NCBI GenBank assembly: GCA_023396615.1
Contig: JAEWVM010000212.1
Coordinates: 1-6,212 of the forward strand
Direction: 5' to 3'
Length of the DNA stretch: 6,212 nucleotides
DNA from: Spirochaetota bacterium
GTDB taxonomy: Bacteria; Spirochaetota; UBA4802; JAFGJZ01
Shown: positions 1-5,863 of the stretch, piece after piece
Layout of the letters: every line of letters starts with the position of its first letter
Numbering within the stretch: position 1 is the first letter of the stretch
Position numbers and translations under genes: made by a program
The notes under the pieces: generated by a model
The model's input: the letters and a program-made list of their open reading frames with translations, nothing else
Told to the model about the DNA's origin: nothing
The model's database searches: none

Positions 1-687
1 AACCGTCCTCCGGGATATAAGGCTGCCGATGACCAGTTTGCAAAATATGATAAGCAGGAAAATATTGAAAACCTTGCAGTTGGTCAGTCTGATAAAACCA
101 TTCAGCGTCAGCCGTATGAGGTTGCGAAGGTTTCAGTTTCAATCGCCATTGACGGTGTTCAGGATCTCCCTAAAAATCCTGACGGAACATATGACCTTGA
201 TCCGGCAAAAAAACCGGTTCAGACTCCGTTAACACCGGAAGAACTCAAGCAGGCGGAAGACCTGATAAAAAGCGCGGTCGGTTTCAACAGATCCCGCGGC
301 GATATGGTTTCCGTAAAAAATATCATGTTCGACCGTTCAAAGCAATGGGATGCTCTCAGGGATGAATATGAAAGAAAAGAACAGTTCAAACGCCTACTTC
401 TTGCGGTTCTGATCGGTATATTTGCTCTGTTCCTCGGTTTCATTCTCTTTACGGCAATCAAGAAGGAAATGGCGCGCAGAAGAAGAATCCGTGAAGAACA
501 GCTTGCTCTTGAACAGCAGAGAATGCGTGAAGCGGCCCTACGTGCAGCAGAAGAGGACGGCGTTGATGTTGAACTTTCTCTTGAAGAAAAAGCCCGTCTT
601 GAACTTCAGGAAAACGCAATCCGTCTCGCGAAGGAACGGCCGAATGATGTTGCTCAGCTTCTTCGCACCTGGCTTGCCGAAGAATAA
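1..687 (+). CDS. fliF: Flagellar MS-ring protein FliF, C-terminal part (5' end outside window)
   Basis: Open from the first base in frame 1 to TAA at 685-687, giving the last 228 residues. FliF is the inner-membrane MS ring on which the basal body is built. The fragment starts with periplasmic sequence (NRPPGYKAADD). It then has a strongly hydrophobic segment at about fragment residues 132-153 (LLLAVLIGIFALFLGFILF), followed at once by a basic stretch (KKEMARRRR), as expected for the second transmembrane helix and its cytoplasmic side. A charged helical tail follows. The last 16 residues (RPNDVAQLLRTWLAEE) match the FliG-binding tail typical of FliF, where an Asn/Asp-x-Val-Ala-x-x-Ile/Leu-Arg-x-Trp-Leu pattern is usual. 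fliG follows after 77 bases. An in-frame ATG at 304 is internal and not a real start, because homologous periplasmic sequence continues upstream of it. The fragment is intact to its natural end. Confidence 0.93.
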   Translation, partial: NRPPGYKAADDQFAKYDKQENIENLAVGQSDKTIQRQPYEVAKVSVSIAIDGVQDLPKNPDGTYDLDPAKKPVQTPLTPEELKQAEDLIKSAVGFNRSRGDMVSVKNIMFDRSKQWDALRDEYERKEQFKRLLLAVLIGIFALFLGFILFTAIKKEMARRRRIREEQLALEQQRMREAALRAAEEDGVDVELSLEEKARLELQENAIRLAKERPNDVAQLLRTWLAEE

Positions 688-688
688 T

Positions 689-715
689 TATAGTTTTGTT
701 TTTTTCTGCCGATAA
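689..715 (+). promoter_or_regulatory. Near-consensus sigma-28 (FliA) promoter between fliF and fliG
   Basis: The bases TATAGTTT (689-696), an 11-base T-rich spacer (697-707) and GCCGATAA (708-715) match the flagellar sigma-28 consensus TAAAGTTT-N11-GCCGATAA at 15 of 16 positions, with exact spacing. Transcription would start about seven bases after the -10, near A721-A723. It would cover fliG and everything downstream to at least flbB. The match is seen directly; activity is inferred. The equivalent reading on the minus strand keeps a -10-like ACCGATAA (736-729) but has no -35, so divergent transcription is not supported. Confidence 0.72.
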
Positions 716-735
716 TGCCCATAGGGTGTTATCGG
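709..735 (+). other. 12-bp inverted repeat / RNA hairpin in the fliF-fliG gap
   Basis: Bases 709-720 pair with 724-735 over 12 consecutive positions around a three-base loop (ATA, 721-723). Ten pairs are Watson-Crick and two are G-U wobbles (716/728 and 717/727). The left arm contains most of the sigma-28 -10 element. The sequence after the stem (TTTATTAA) is only a weak U-tract, so this is not a convincing intrinsic terminator. It could be a leaky attenuator, an mRNA processing or stability element, or a DNA operator overlapping the promoter. The structure is seen in the sequence; its role is unknown. Confidence 0.7.
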
Positions 736-746
736 TTTATTAATCC

Positions 747-751
747 GGAGG
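747..751 (+). promoter_or_regulatory. fliG ribosome binding site with long spacer
   Basis: GGAGG lies 13 bases before the fliG ATG at 765, longer than the usual 5-9. An in-frame TAA sits directly before the ATG (762-764), so no earlier start is possible. The sequence between is T-rich (AATCGTTTTTTAA). The site lies just outside the right arm of the hairpin and so should stay accessible when that folds. Confidence 0.6.
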
Positions 752-764
752 AATCGTTTTTTAA

Positions 765-1781
765 ATGCTTCAGTCAAAAAAATCACAGCTCACGGGGCGC
801 CAGAAAGCAGCAGTTTTTCTGGTGACGCTTGGTTCGGAAATCTCATCCGAGATATTCAAGCATCTCCGTGAAGATGAGATTGAGACGCTTACCTTCGAAA
901 TCGCCCGTATAGACAAGGTTGATCCTGCCGACAAAGACAAGGTTTTGATGGAATTCCAGGAGCTGATGATGGCTCAGGAATTCATTTCGAACGGCGGTAT
1001 CGATTACGCGCGTGAAGTTCTGGAGCGGGCTCTCGGAACTCAGAAAGCGATTGATATCGTAAACCGTTTAACGTCATCACTTCAGGTACGTCCGTTCGAC
1101 TTTGTAAGAAGAACAGACCCGGCACACCTTTTGAACTTTATTCAGAGTGAGCATCCTCAGACGATTGCGCTCATTCTTTCATATCTCGAACCGCAGAAGG
1201 CGGCGCAGATTCTTTCTTCACTGCGTCACGAAATTCAGGCGGATGTAGCAAAGCGAATAGCGACGATGGATAGAACTTCTCCGGACGTTCTTCGTGAAGT
1301 AGAGAGAGTACTTGAACGAAAGCTTTCGACACTTGCGAGTGAAGATTATACCTCTGCCGGAGGTGTTGACGCCATTGTTGAAGTTCTTAATAATGTAGAC
1401 CGCGGTACGGAAAAAATCATCATCGAGGCACTCGAAGAAGATGATCCCGAGCTAGCAGAAGAAATCAAGAAGAGAATGTTTATCTTCGAAGATATCGTAC
1501 TTCTCGACGACCGTGCTATTCAGAAAGTTCTGCGTGAAGTTGATACAAATGACCTTGCCAAAGCTCTTAAAGGAGTTGAGCCTGAGGTTCAGGAAAAGAT
1601 TTTCAAGAATATGTCGAAGCGTGCGTCTTCGCTTCTCAGAGAGGACATGGATTTTATGGGTCCACTTCGTTTGAGAGACGTGGAAGAATCACAGCAGAAA
1701 GTTGTAAATATTATCAGAAAACTGGAAGAATCCGGAGATATAGTTATTGCCCGCGGCGGAGAAGAGGAGCTTGTTACATGA
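765..1781 (+). CDS. fliG: Flagellar motor switch protein FliG
   Basis: 338 residues, close to the family norm of about 330-345. FliG forms the upper C-ring, holds it to FliF and receives torque from the stator. The N-terminal domain opens with LTGRQKAAVFLVTLG (residues 9-23), typical of FliG. The middle domain carries the conserved EHPQ motif (129-132). The C-terminal domain has the hinge motif MFIF (238-241), then the torque helix. By alignment from memory to E. coli FliG, the charged torque residues correspond to K269, R286, E293, D294 and R302 here. Four are kept, and one Asp is replaced by Glu (E293). The start at 765 is forced by the preceding in-frame stop. The stop overlaps an ATG (ATGA, 1778-1781), and fliH follows after 15 bases. 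Many spirochaetes carry two fliG copies, and the one in the fliF-fliH context is the operon copy usually called fliG2. A second copy cannot be seen from this window. Confidence 0.96.
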   Translation: MLQSKKSQLTGRQKAAVFLVTLGSEISSEIFKHLREDEIETLTFEIARIDKVDPADKDKVLMEFQELMMAQEFISNGGIDYAREVLERALGTQKAIDIVNRLTSSLQVRPFDFVRRTDPAHLLNFIQSEHPQTIALILSYLEPQKAAQILSSLRHEIQADVAKRIATMDRTSPDVLREVERVLERKLSTLASEDYTSAGGVDAIVEVLNNVDRGTEKIIIEALEEDDPELAEEIKKRMFIFEDIVLLDDRAIQKVLREVDTNDLAKALKGVEPEVQEKIFKNMSKRASSLLREDMDFMGPLRLRDVEESQQKVVNIIRKLEESGDIVIARGGEEELVT

Positions 1782-1785
1782 TAGC

Positions 1786-1790
1786 GGAGG
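1786..1790 (+). promoter_or_regulatory. fliH ribosome binding site that supports the TTG start
   Basis: GGAGG ends six bases before TTG at 1797-1799. This near-ideal spacing decides the fliH start in favour of the TTG rather than a later ATG. Confidence 0.8.
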
Positions 1791-1796
1791 TTATTC

Positions 1797-2723
1797 TTGG
1801 CTAAACTCGTTTTTAAACCATTTGAAGTAAACATCGCCCGCGCTCCAAAGCAGATAGAGCTTCCTGCGAAGTATCAGAAAAATGTTGTGACTGATGACGA
1901 CTTTAAGGAATTTGAAGTCGATGAAAACGGTAATCCTGTTGATATTTATCAGGGTCCTTCCATTGAAGAAATGGAAGCGGAGCTTGAACGATATAGACGC
2001 GAAACTGAAGAAGATGTAAGAAGAATTCAGGAAGACGCTTATGCGAAAGCCAAGCAGATAGAAGAAGAAGGAAAGAATGCTGCATTCAATGAGCTTCAGA
2101 ATGCGCGCGAACAGATAAAAGCCGAGATGGATAAATTCCATCAGGAATCAAACCGTGAAATAGAACGCGGTAAGTTTGAAGCTGAAAAACTTATCAAAGA
2201 AGCCGAGCTCCGCGTTTCAGAAATCGAGCACGAAGCCTATAAGAAAGGATATGAAGCCGGTCGTGAAGAAGGTTATAAAGAAGGTCAAGCTGAGGTAATG
2301 CGTCTAATTGACAGGCTTGGTACGATTGTCGCTACTGCCGTAGATATCCGCGATGATATTATCAGATCTTCCGAAAAAATGATGACTGAAATGATTCTGA
2401 TGATTGCCCGCAAGGTTATCAAAGATGAAATCGTTGAACGCCGTGAAATTGTAATTAATAATATTAAGGAATCACTTAAGAGAGTCAGAGACAGAGACAG
2501 AATCGATATCCGCGTAAATTTCGCGGATCTTGATATGACAACTGCCCACAAAGACGAACTTATCAAGATGATGGAATCTCTTAAGAAGGTCAACATTTAC
2601 GAAGATTCGCGTGTTGAACGCGGAGGCTGTATCATTGAAACTGATGTCGGTTCAATCGACGCCAGAATTACGACTCAGCTTGATACGATTGAAGAGGCGA
2701 TACGCAATACGACGACAATATAG
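1797..2723 (+). CDS. fliH: Flagellar export ATPase regulator FliH (TTG start)
   Basis: 308 residues, longer than the roughly 235 of enteric FliH because of a longer N-terminal and coiled-coil region. FliH binds FliI as a dimer, restrains its ATPase activity and tethers it to the C-ring and export gate in the cytoplasm. Residues 1-55 are a variable head (MAKLVFKPFE...). Residues about 56-148 are a highly charged, Glu/Lys/Arg-rich coiled coil. Next come four glycines spaced by four (G151, G155, G159, G163; GYEAGREEGYKEG), the GxxxG repeat that marks the FliH/YscL family. The C-terminal FliI-binding domain ends in ERGGCIIETDVGSIDARI (274-291), the conserved family signature. The TTG start is chosen for the GGAGG six bases upstream and because the coding sequence remains FliH-like from that point. 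A short tandem AGAGAC repeat near 2485-2500 encodes RDRDR. fliI begins seven bases after the stop. Confidence 0.93.
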   Translation: MAKLVFKPFEVNIARAPKQIELPAKYQKNVVTDDDFKEFEVDENGNPVDIYQGPSIEEMEAELERYRRETEEDVRRIQEDAYAKAKQIEEEGKNAAFNELQNAREQIKAEMDKFHQESNREIERGKFEAEKLIKEAELRVSEIEHEAYKKGYEAGREEGYKEGQAEVMRLIDRLGTIVATAVDIRDDIIRSSEKMMTEMILMIARKVIKDEIVERREIVINNIKESLKRVRDRDRIDIRVNFADLDMTTAHKDELIKMMESLKKVNIYEDSRVERGGCIIETDVGSIDARITTQLDTIEEAIRNTTTI

Positions 2724-2730
2724 GTGAAAC

Positions 2731-4131
2731 ATGATTAATGTTCTTCCTCACGAGAGGATTGATTTTCTCTCAAAATACATGAGCATAATCGAAGAAACCG
2801 AAGTTGTAAAGTTTATCGGTTATGTTGATAAAATTATAGGTCTCACGATTGAGTCTGTCGGCCCGAATGTAAAATACGGCGACACCTGCAAAATTCGAAC
2901 AGAAAAAGACAAATATATTCTAGCTGAAGTAATCGGATTCCGTGCAAAGAACAGACCAGTTCTTGTTCCTATCGGGGATATGAGCGGTGTTGTTCCGGGT
3001 GCTGAGGTTATTTCTCTCGGCGCATCGATGGGCGCTATGGTCGGTGAAAATTTAATCGGCCGTGTAATTGACGGTATTGGAAACCCCATCGACGGCAAGG
3101 GAATGATTTATTCGAAGAAACGTTATCCGATTAAGAGCCGTCCGGTTCCGCCGCTTGAAAGAAATCTCGTTGAAAAACCGCTTGCAACAGGTGTCCGCGC
3201 GATTGACGGACTTTTGACAATAGGCCGGGGTCAGCGAATCGGTATATTTTCAGGTTCCGGTGTCGGAAAATCAACTCTGATGGCTATGATTTCTAAATAT
3301 ACCGACGCTGATATTAACGTAATAGCGTTGATCGGTGAAAGAAACAGAGAGGTCAAGGACTTCGTAGAAAAAGAGCTCGGTGAAGAAGGCATGAAGAAAA
3401 GCGTGGTCATAGTCGCGACAAGCGACCAGCCTCCGATGCTTCGCGTTCGCGGCGCATATCTCGCGCATGCTATAGCTGAATACTTCCGCGATCAGGGAAA
3501 GAGCGTAAATCTTCTGATGGATTCCGTGACGCGCTTTGCAATGGCGCAGAGAGAAATCGGTCTTGCAGCGGGTGAACCTACTGCGAGCAAGGGATATCCG
3601 CCGAGTGTAATAGAGCTTTTGCCTAAACTGCTTGAAAGAAGCGGTAACGGAAAATCGGGTTCAATTACCGGTTTTTATACCGTTCTCATTGAAGCGGATG
3701 ATATGAATGATATCATTGCGGATACCGTACGCGGTATTTTAGACGGTCATATAATTCTTGATAGAACAATCGCCAATAAAGGTCATTATCCCGCAATTGA
3801 TGTGCTTGCGTCATTGTCAAGATGTATGAAGGATGTAGTTGAAAAGAATCATCAGGCCGCAGCGTTAAGATTCCGTGAACTTCTTGCTGCCTACCGCGAT
3901 GTAGAAGACATGGTAATGCTCGGAACTTATGTGCGGGGATCAAACCCATTGGCGGATAAGGCGATATCGCTCATAAATGAATTGAACGCTTTCTTAAAGC
4001 AGGCGTTTATTGATAAAACAGAATTTCCGGAAACTGTTCAAAGGATGGAAGCTTTATGCACTGCGCCTTCAGTTTCTAATGCAAAAAAAACGGATTATGT
4101 CTCTAATCATCCTGTTAGAAAGACGGGTTGA
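2731..4131 (+). CDS. fliI: Flagellum-specific export ATPase FliI
   Basis: 466 residues, against 456 in Salmonella. FliI is a F1-beta/alpha-like ATPase that forms a hexamer at the flagellar type III export gate and uses ATP hydrolysis to aid substrate unloading. An N-terminal beta-barrel domain covers about residues 25-95. The P-loop is GSGVGKST (175-182, catalytic Lys K180). E203 in IGERNREV fits the catalytic Glu (the eight-residue offset from Salmonella K188/E211 holds for both). Walker B is VNLLMDSVTR (259-268, D264), followed by the family motif GLAAGEPTASKGYPPSV (277-293). LDRTIANKGHYPAIDVLASLSR (343-364) is also typical of export ATPases. All key residues are present, so it should be active. 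The last 20 or so residues (APSVSNAKKTDY...) form a polar tail. The ribosome site AGGTG (2722-2726) overlaps the fliH stop codon, implying translational coupling. Lack of alternating alpha/beta partners rules out an ATP synthase subunit. Confidence 0.97.
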   Translation: MINVLPHERIDFLSKYMSIIEETEVVKFIGYVDKIIGLTIESVGPNVKYGDTCKIRTEKDKYILAEVIGFRAKNRPVLVPIGDMSGVVPGAEVISLGASMGAMVGENLIGRVIDGIGNPIDGKGMIYSKKRYPIKSRPVPPLERNLVEKPLATGVRAIDGLLTIGRGQRIGIFSGSGVGKSTLMAMISKYTDADINVIALIGERNREVKDFVEKELGEEGMKKSVVIVATSDQPPMLRVRGAYLAHAIAEYFRDQGKSVNLLMDSVTRFAMAQREIGLAAGEPTASKGYPPSVIELLPKLLERSGNGKSGSITGFYTVLIEADDMNDIIADTVRGILDGHIILDRTIANKGHYPAIDVLASLSRCMKDVVEKNHQAAALRFRELLAAYRDVEDMVMLGTYVRGSNPLADKAISLINELNAFLKQAFIDKTEFPETVQRMEALCTAPSVSNAKKTDYVSNHPVRKTG

Positions 4132-4135
4132 TTGA

Positions 4136-4627
4136 ATGAAGAAGTTTAAGTTCAGACTTCAGAAACTGCTTGATGCCCGAATAGCGAAAGAGAAGGACAT
4201 TCAGCATGAGCTTTCGGTTATCGTTACGAAGCAGAATGTTTTTAGAATCAGGCAGGAAGAGCTTAGGGGAAAGATCGGCGAACAGCGCGGAGTTTTTTCT
4301 GAAGCGATGAAAAAGAAAACTGTGAATCCGGCTGAACTTCTCAATTTTCATAAGTACTGGGATTTTGCGGAGAAGGCGATACTTTCGGCGCAGAGTGAAA
4401 TAGATAAGCTTGAGCCTGCTGTGAATGCGGTAAGAGTGCGGCTTACTGAAGCCGTAAAAGAAAGAAAGACGATTGAAAAGTTCAAGGAAAGAAAATTCGA
4501 AGAATGGAAGAATATGCTCAAAAAAGCAGAAGAAAAAGAATATGATGATATAAATCAAAAAGTATATATGCGCAGAGTATATCTGAATGAAGAAGAAATC
4601 CGTGAAGGGGAGGCTGTTTATGACTGA
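4136..4627 (+). CDS. fliJ: Flagellar export protein FliJ
   Basis: 163 residues, slightly longer than the usual 145-150. FliJ is the coiled-coil stalk of the export ATPase. It inserts in the FliI ring, contacts the gate protein FlhA and recycles export chaperones. The N-terminus MKKFKFRLQKLLDARIAKEK is the classic FliJ opening. The rest is almost wholly helical and charged, with two long helices (about 5-60 and 72-155) and a break near NPAELLNFHKYW (64-75). No signal peptide or membrane segment is present. Sequence similarity in this family is low, so the call rests on length, composition, the N-terminal motif and position right after fliI (four-base gap). The Shine-Dalgarno is poor (GGG at 4125-4127), so translation probably depends on ribosomes finishing fliI. 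Its last eight bases overlap the next gene. The Borrelia equivalent is often called flbA. Confidence 0.87.
   Translation: MKKFKFRLQKLLDARIAKEKDIQHELSVIVTKQNVFRIRQEELRGKIGEQRGVFSEAMKKKTVNPAELLNFHKYWDFAEKAILSAQSEIDKLEPAVNAVRVRLTEAVKERKTIEKFKERKFEEWKNMLKKAEEKEYDDINQKVYMRRVYLNEEEIREGEAVYD
4607..4613 (+). promoter_or_regulatory. Ribosome binding site inside the fliJ 3' end
   Basis: GGGGAGG lies six bases before ATG at 4620. It is the strongest Shine-Dalgarno in the window, and it fixes the transglycosylase start at 4620 rather than at the in-frame ATG at 4587, which has no such site. Confidence 0.8.
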
Positions 4628-5213
4628 AGGCGTTTATTCGTGCATGGAAAGAATAAGTGAAATCAAAAAGCGTTTCGGGCTGATGAATGAAAATGCAAAG
4701 GCTAATCAGAATGCGGAAACTGCCGGAGATGAAGGCGATTTGAAAAGAACTTTTTCCGAGATATTATCCGATAGAACAGGCGTTTCTTCAAGTCAGCAGG
4801 GAAATTTGTCAAAAGATGATATCGAAAATCTGATAGAAAAGATTTCGATTAAAGAAGGTGTTTCTCCGTCATTAGTTAAAGCGGTTGTTGAAAATGAATC
4901 AAGTTACAATACAATGGCAGTCAGCCCGAAGGGCGCGATGGGCCTCATGCAGTTGATGCCTGAAACGGCAAAAGAGCTTGGAGTCAACGATTCGTTTTCC
5001 GCTGAAGAAAACATTGAAGGCGGAGTAAAATATCTAAAAGGACTTTTGAACAAGTATCAGTGGGATTATAAAAAGGCGCTTGCCGCCTATAACGCGGGAC
5101 CGAAGCTGGTTGACAGTTATAACGGTGTTCCGCCGATAAAAGAAACAGCTGAATACGTAAAGCGTGTTCTTAATTCTTACAGAAAAGAACAGGAATCGGT
5201 TGAAGAGGAGTAA
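4620..5213 (+). CDS. SLT-family lytic transglycosylase of the flagellar operon, no signal peptide
   Basis: 197 residues from the chosen ATG. Lytic transglycosylases cleave the MurNAc-GlcNAc bond of peptidoglycan to form 1,6-anhydro-MurNAc. Residues 1-65 are polar and probably disordered (MTEGVYSCMERISEIKKRFG, then Asn/Glu/Ser-rich). Residues about 68-190 form a complete SLT (family 1, Slt70-like) domain. It has the catalytic Glu E93 in VENESSYN, then AVSPKGAMGLMQLMPETAKELG (100-121), the substrate motif AYNAGP (156-161), and PPIKETAEYV (171-180). The ATG is supported by GGGGAGG at ideal spacing; it overlaps the fliJ end by eight bases, indicating coupling. There is no N-terminal hydrophobic stretch or lipobox, so Sec export is not evident. 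Export through the flagellar type III apparatus, as for the rod-associated enzyme FlgJ, is a reasonable inference. Its position between export genes and flbB suggests a job in letting the periplasmic flagellar rod pass or anchor in the wall. The enzymatic class is firm; the flagellar role is inferred from context. Confidence 0.9.
   Translation: MTEGVYSCMERISEIKKRFGLMNENAKANQNAETAGDEGDLKRTFSEILSDRTGVSSSQQGNLSKDDIENLIEKISIKEGVSPSLVKAVVENESSYNTMAVSPKGAMGLMQLMPETAKELGVNDSFSAEENIEGGVKYLKGLLNKYQWDYKKALAAYNAGPKLVDSYNGVPPIKETAEYVKRVLNSYRKEQESVEEE
5205..5210 (+). promoter_or_regulatory. flbB ribosome binding site
   Basis: GAGGAG, coding the last Glu residues of the upstream gene, ends six bases before the flbB ATG at 5217. 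Only three bases separate the two genes. Confidence 0.65.
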
Positions 5214-5216
5214 GCA

Positions 5217-5810
5217 ATGCAGGTTTCGGAAAAGTCGAAAATAATATTTTTATTTCTTATAATAGTTTTTCTTCTGGGTGTCGGGGTTTTGTGGCTTGAT
5301 TACATGGGGCTTATAAATTTAACCAAGACCGCTTCTATGTTCAGCAAGGATGAGGCTTCGGTTCTTTATGCCGATGACGATGAGCCTTCGCTTATGAAGC
5401 TTGAAGAACTTGAGAAGAACAAGGAACAGCTCAAGGAACGCACTGAAGATCTTGACAGACGTGAAGCGCTTCTTCTTGAACAGGAGAAGAGTTCAAACAC
5501 CGACAAGGAAAAGATTCAGGAAATGCGTGCCGGAATTGAGTTAGAGCGTAAGAAGCTTGAAAATGAAAAAAACAAATACAGCGGATATAAGAAAAATATT
5601 GTTGATCTGGCGCAGAAGATTGAAAGTATGCCACCTAAGGAAGCTGTCGCGATTATGATTAATTGGGATGATCCTCTTATTATTGATGTTCTCCGTCAAA
5701 TCGACCAGAACGCGCTTGATGCAGGAGCAATGAGTGTGACCTCGTATCTCATTTCGCTTATGCCGAAAGATAAAGCGAGCAGGGTCATGTACCTGATGAC
5801 GCAATTATGA
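5217..5810 (+). CDS. flbB: Periplasmic flagellar collar protein FlbB (probable)
   Basis: 197 residues with three parts. (1) A short basic N-terminus and one transmembrane helix (about residues 9-27, IIFLFLIIVFLLGVGVLWL). The preceding lysines and following acidic residues predict N-in, C-out topology. (2) A long charged coiled coil (about 58-122, LEELEKNKEQLKERTEDLDR onward). (3) A compact helical C-terminal domain (about 126-197) with MPPKEAVAIM, DDPLIIDVLRQID and LISLMPKDKASRVMYLM. The third part resembles the MotE / MgtE-N / FliG-middle-like fold of repeated short helices. This architecture directly after the fliI-fliJ genes fits FlbB. In Borrelia FlbB (BB0286) is a base component of the spirochaete-specific collar that helps recruit and orient stators around periplasmic flagella. 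The alternative is a MotE-like stator chaperone, which shares the same plan. The spirochaete gene order favours FlbB. Confidence 0.78.
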   Translation: MQVSEKSKIIFLFLIIVFLLGVGVLWLDYMGLINLTKTASMFSKDEASVLYADDDEPSLMKLEELEKNKEQLKERTEDLDRREALLLEQEKSSNTDKEKIQEMRAGIELERKKLENEKNKYSGYKKNIVDLAQKIESMPPKEAVAIMINWDDPLIIDVLRQIDQNALDAGAMSVTSYLISLMPKDKASRVMYLMTQL

Positions 5811-5863
5811 TAAAATGAACAATTTTCATTAAAAGAAAAATGTTTATCTGATGGTGTATATTG

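Noticed and set aside
219..461. Long minus-strand and alternative-frame open stretches opposite the flagellar genes
   Set aside because: They are shadows of strongly identified genes, with no ribosome sites, low-complexity Ser/Leu/Phe/Ile-rich translations and no family resemblance.
724..755. Minus-strand promoter from the right arm of the palindrome (ACCGATAA)
   Set aside because: At the correct distance the -35 position reads GATTCCTC, unlike TAAAGTTT, and no minus-strand gene lies upstream of it in fliF.
2480..2500. AGAGAC tandem repeat in fliH
   Set aside because: Only about two and a half copies of six bases, in frame and coding RDRDR in a charged region. No sign of slippage or frameshift.
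4587..4619. Eleven-residue N-terminal extension (MKKKSVKGRLF) of the transglycosylase as a signal sequence
   Set aside because: It is basic but has no hydrophobic core, lies wholly within fliJ, and the ATG at 4620 has a far better ribosome site.
5112..5139. A second exact GCCGATAA (5132-5139) inside the transglycosylase gene, possible sigma-28 promoter for flbB
   Set aside because: The -35 is poor (GACAGTTA, 5 of 8) and the spacer is 12 rather than 11. The -10-like bases also encode the conserved PPIK of the SLT domain, so the match is probably coding coincidence.
5806..5811. TATGAT as a -10 box for the YeiH-family gene
   Set aside because: No -35-like hexamer at 16-18 bases upstream (GTCATG region) and no extended -10. 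AT-rich sequence gives such matches by chance.
5814..5830. AATGAA / TTCATT inverted repeat after flbB as a terminator
   Set aside because: It is a six-bp stem with a single G-C pair, followed by an A-rich rather than U-rich stretch. Too weak to call.
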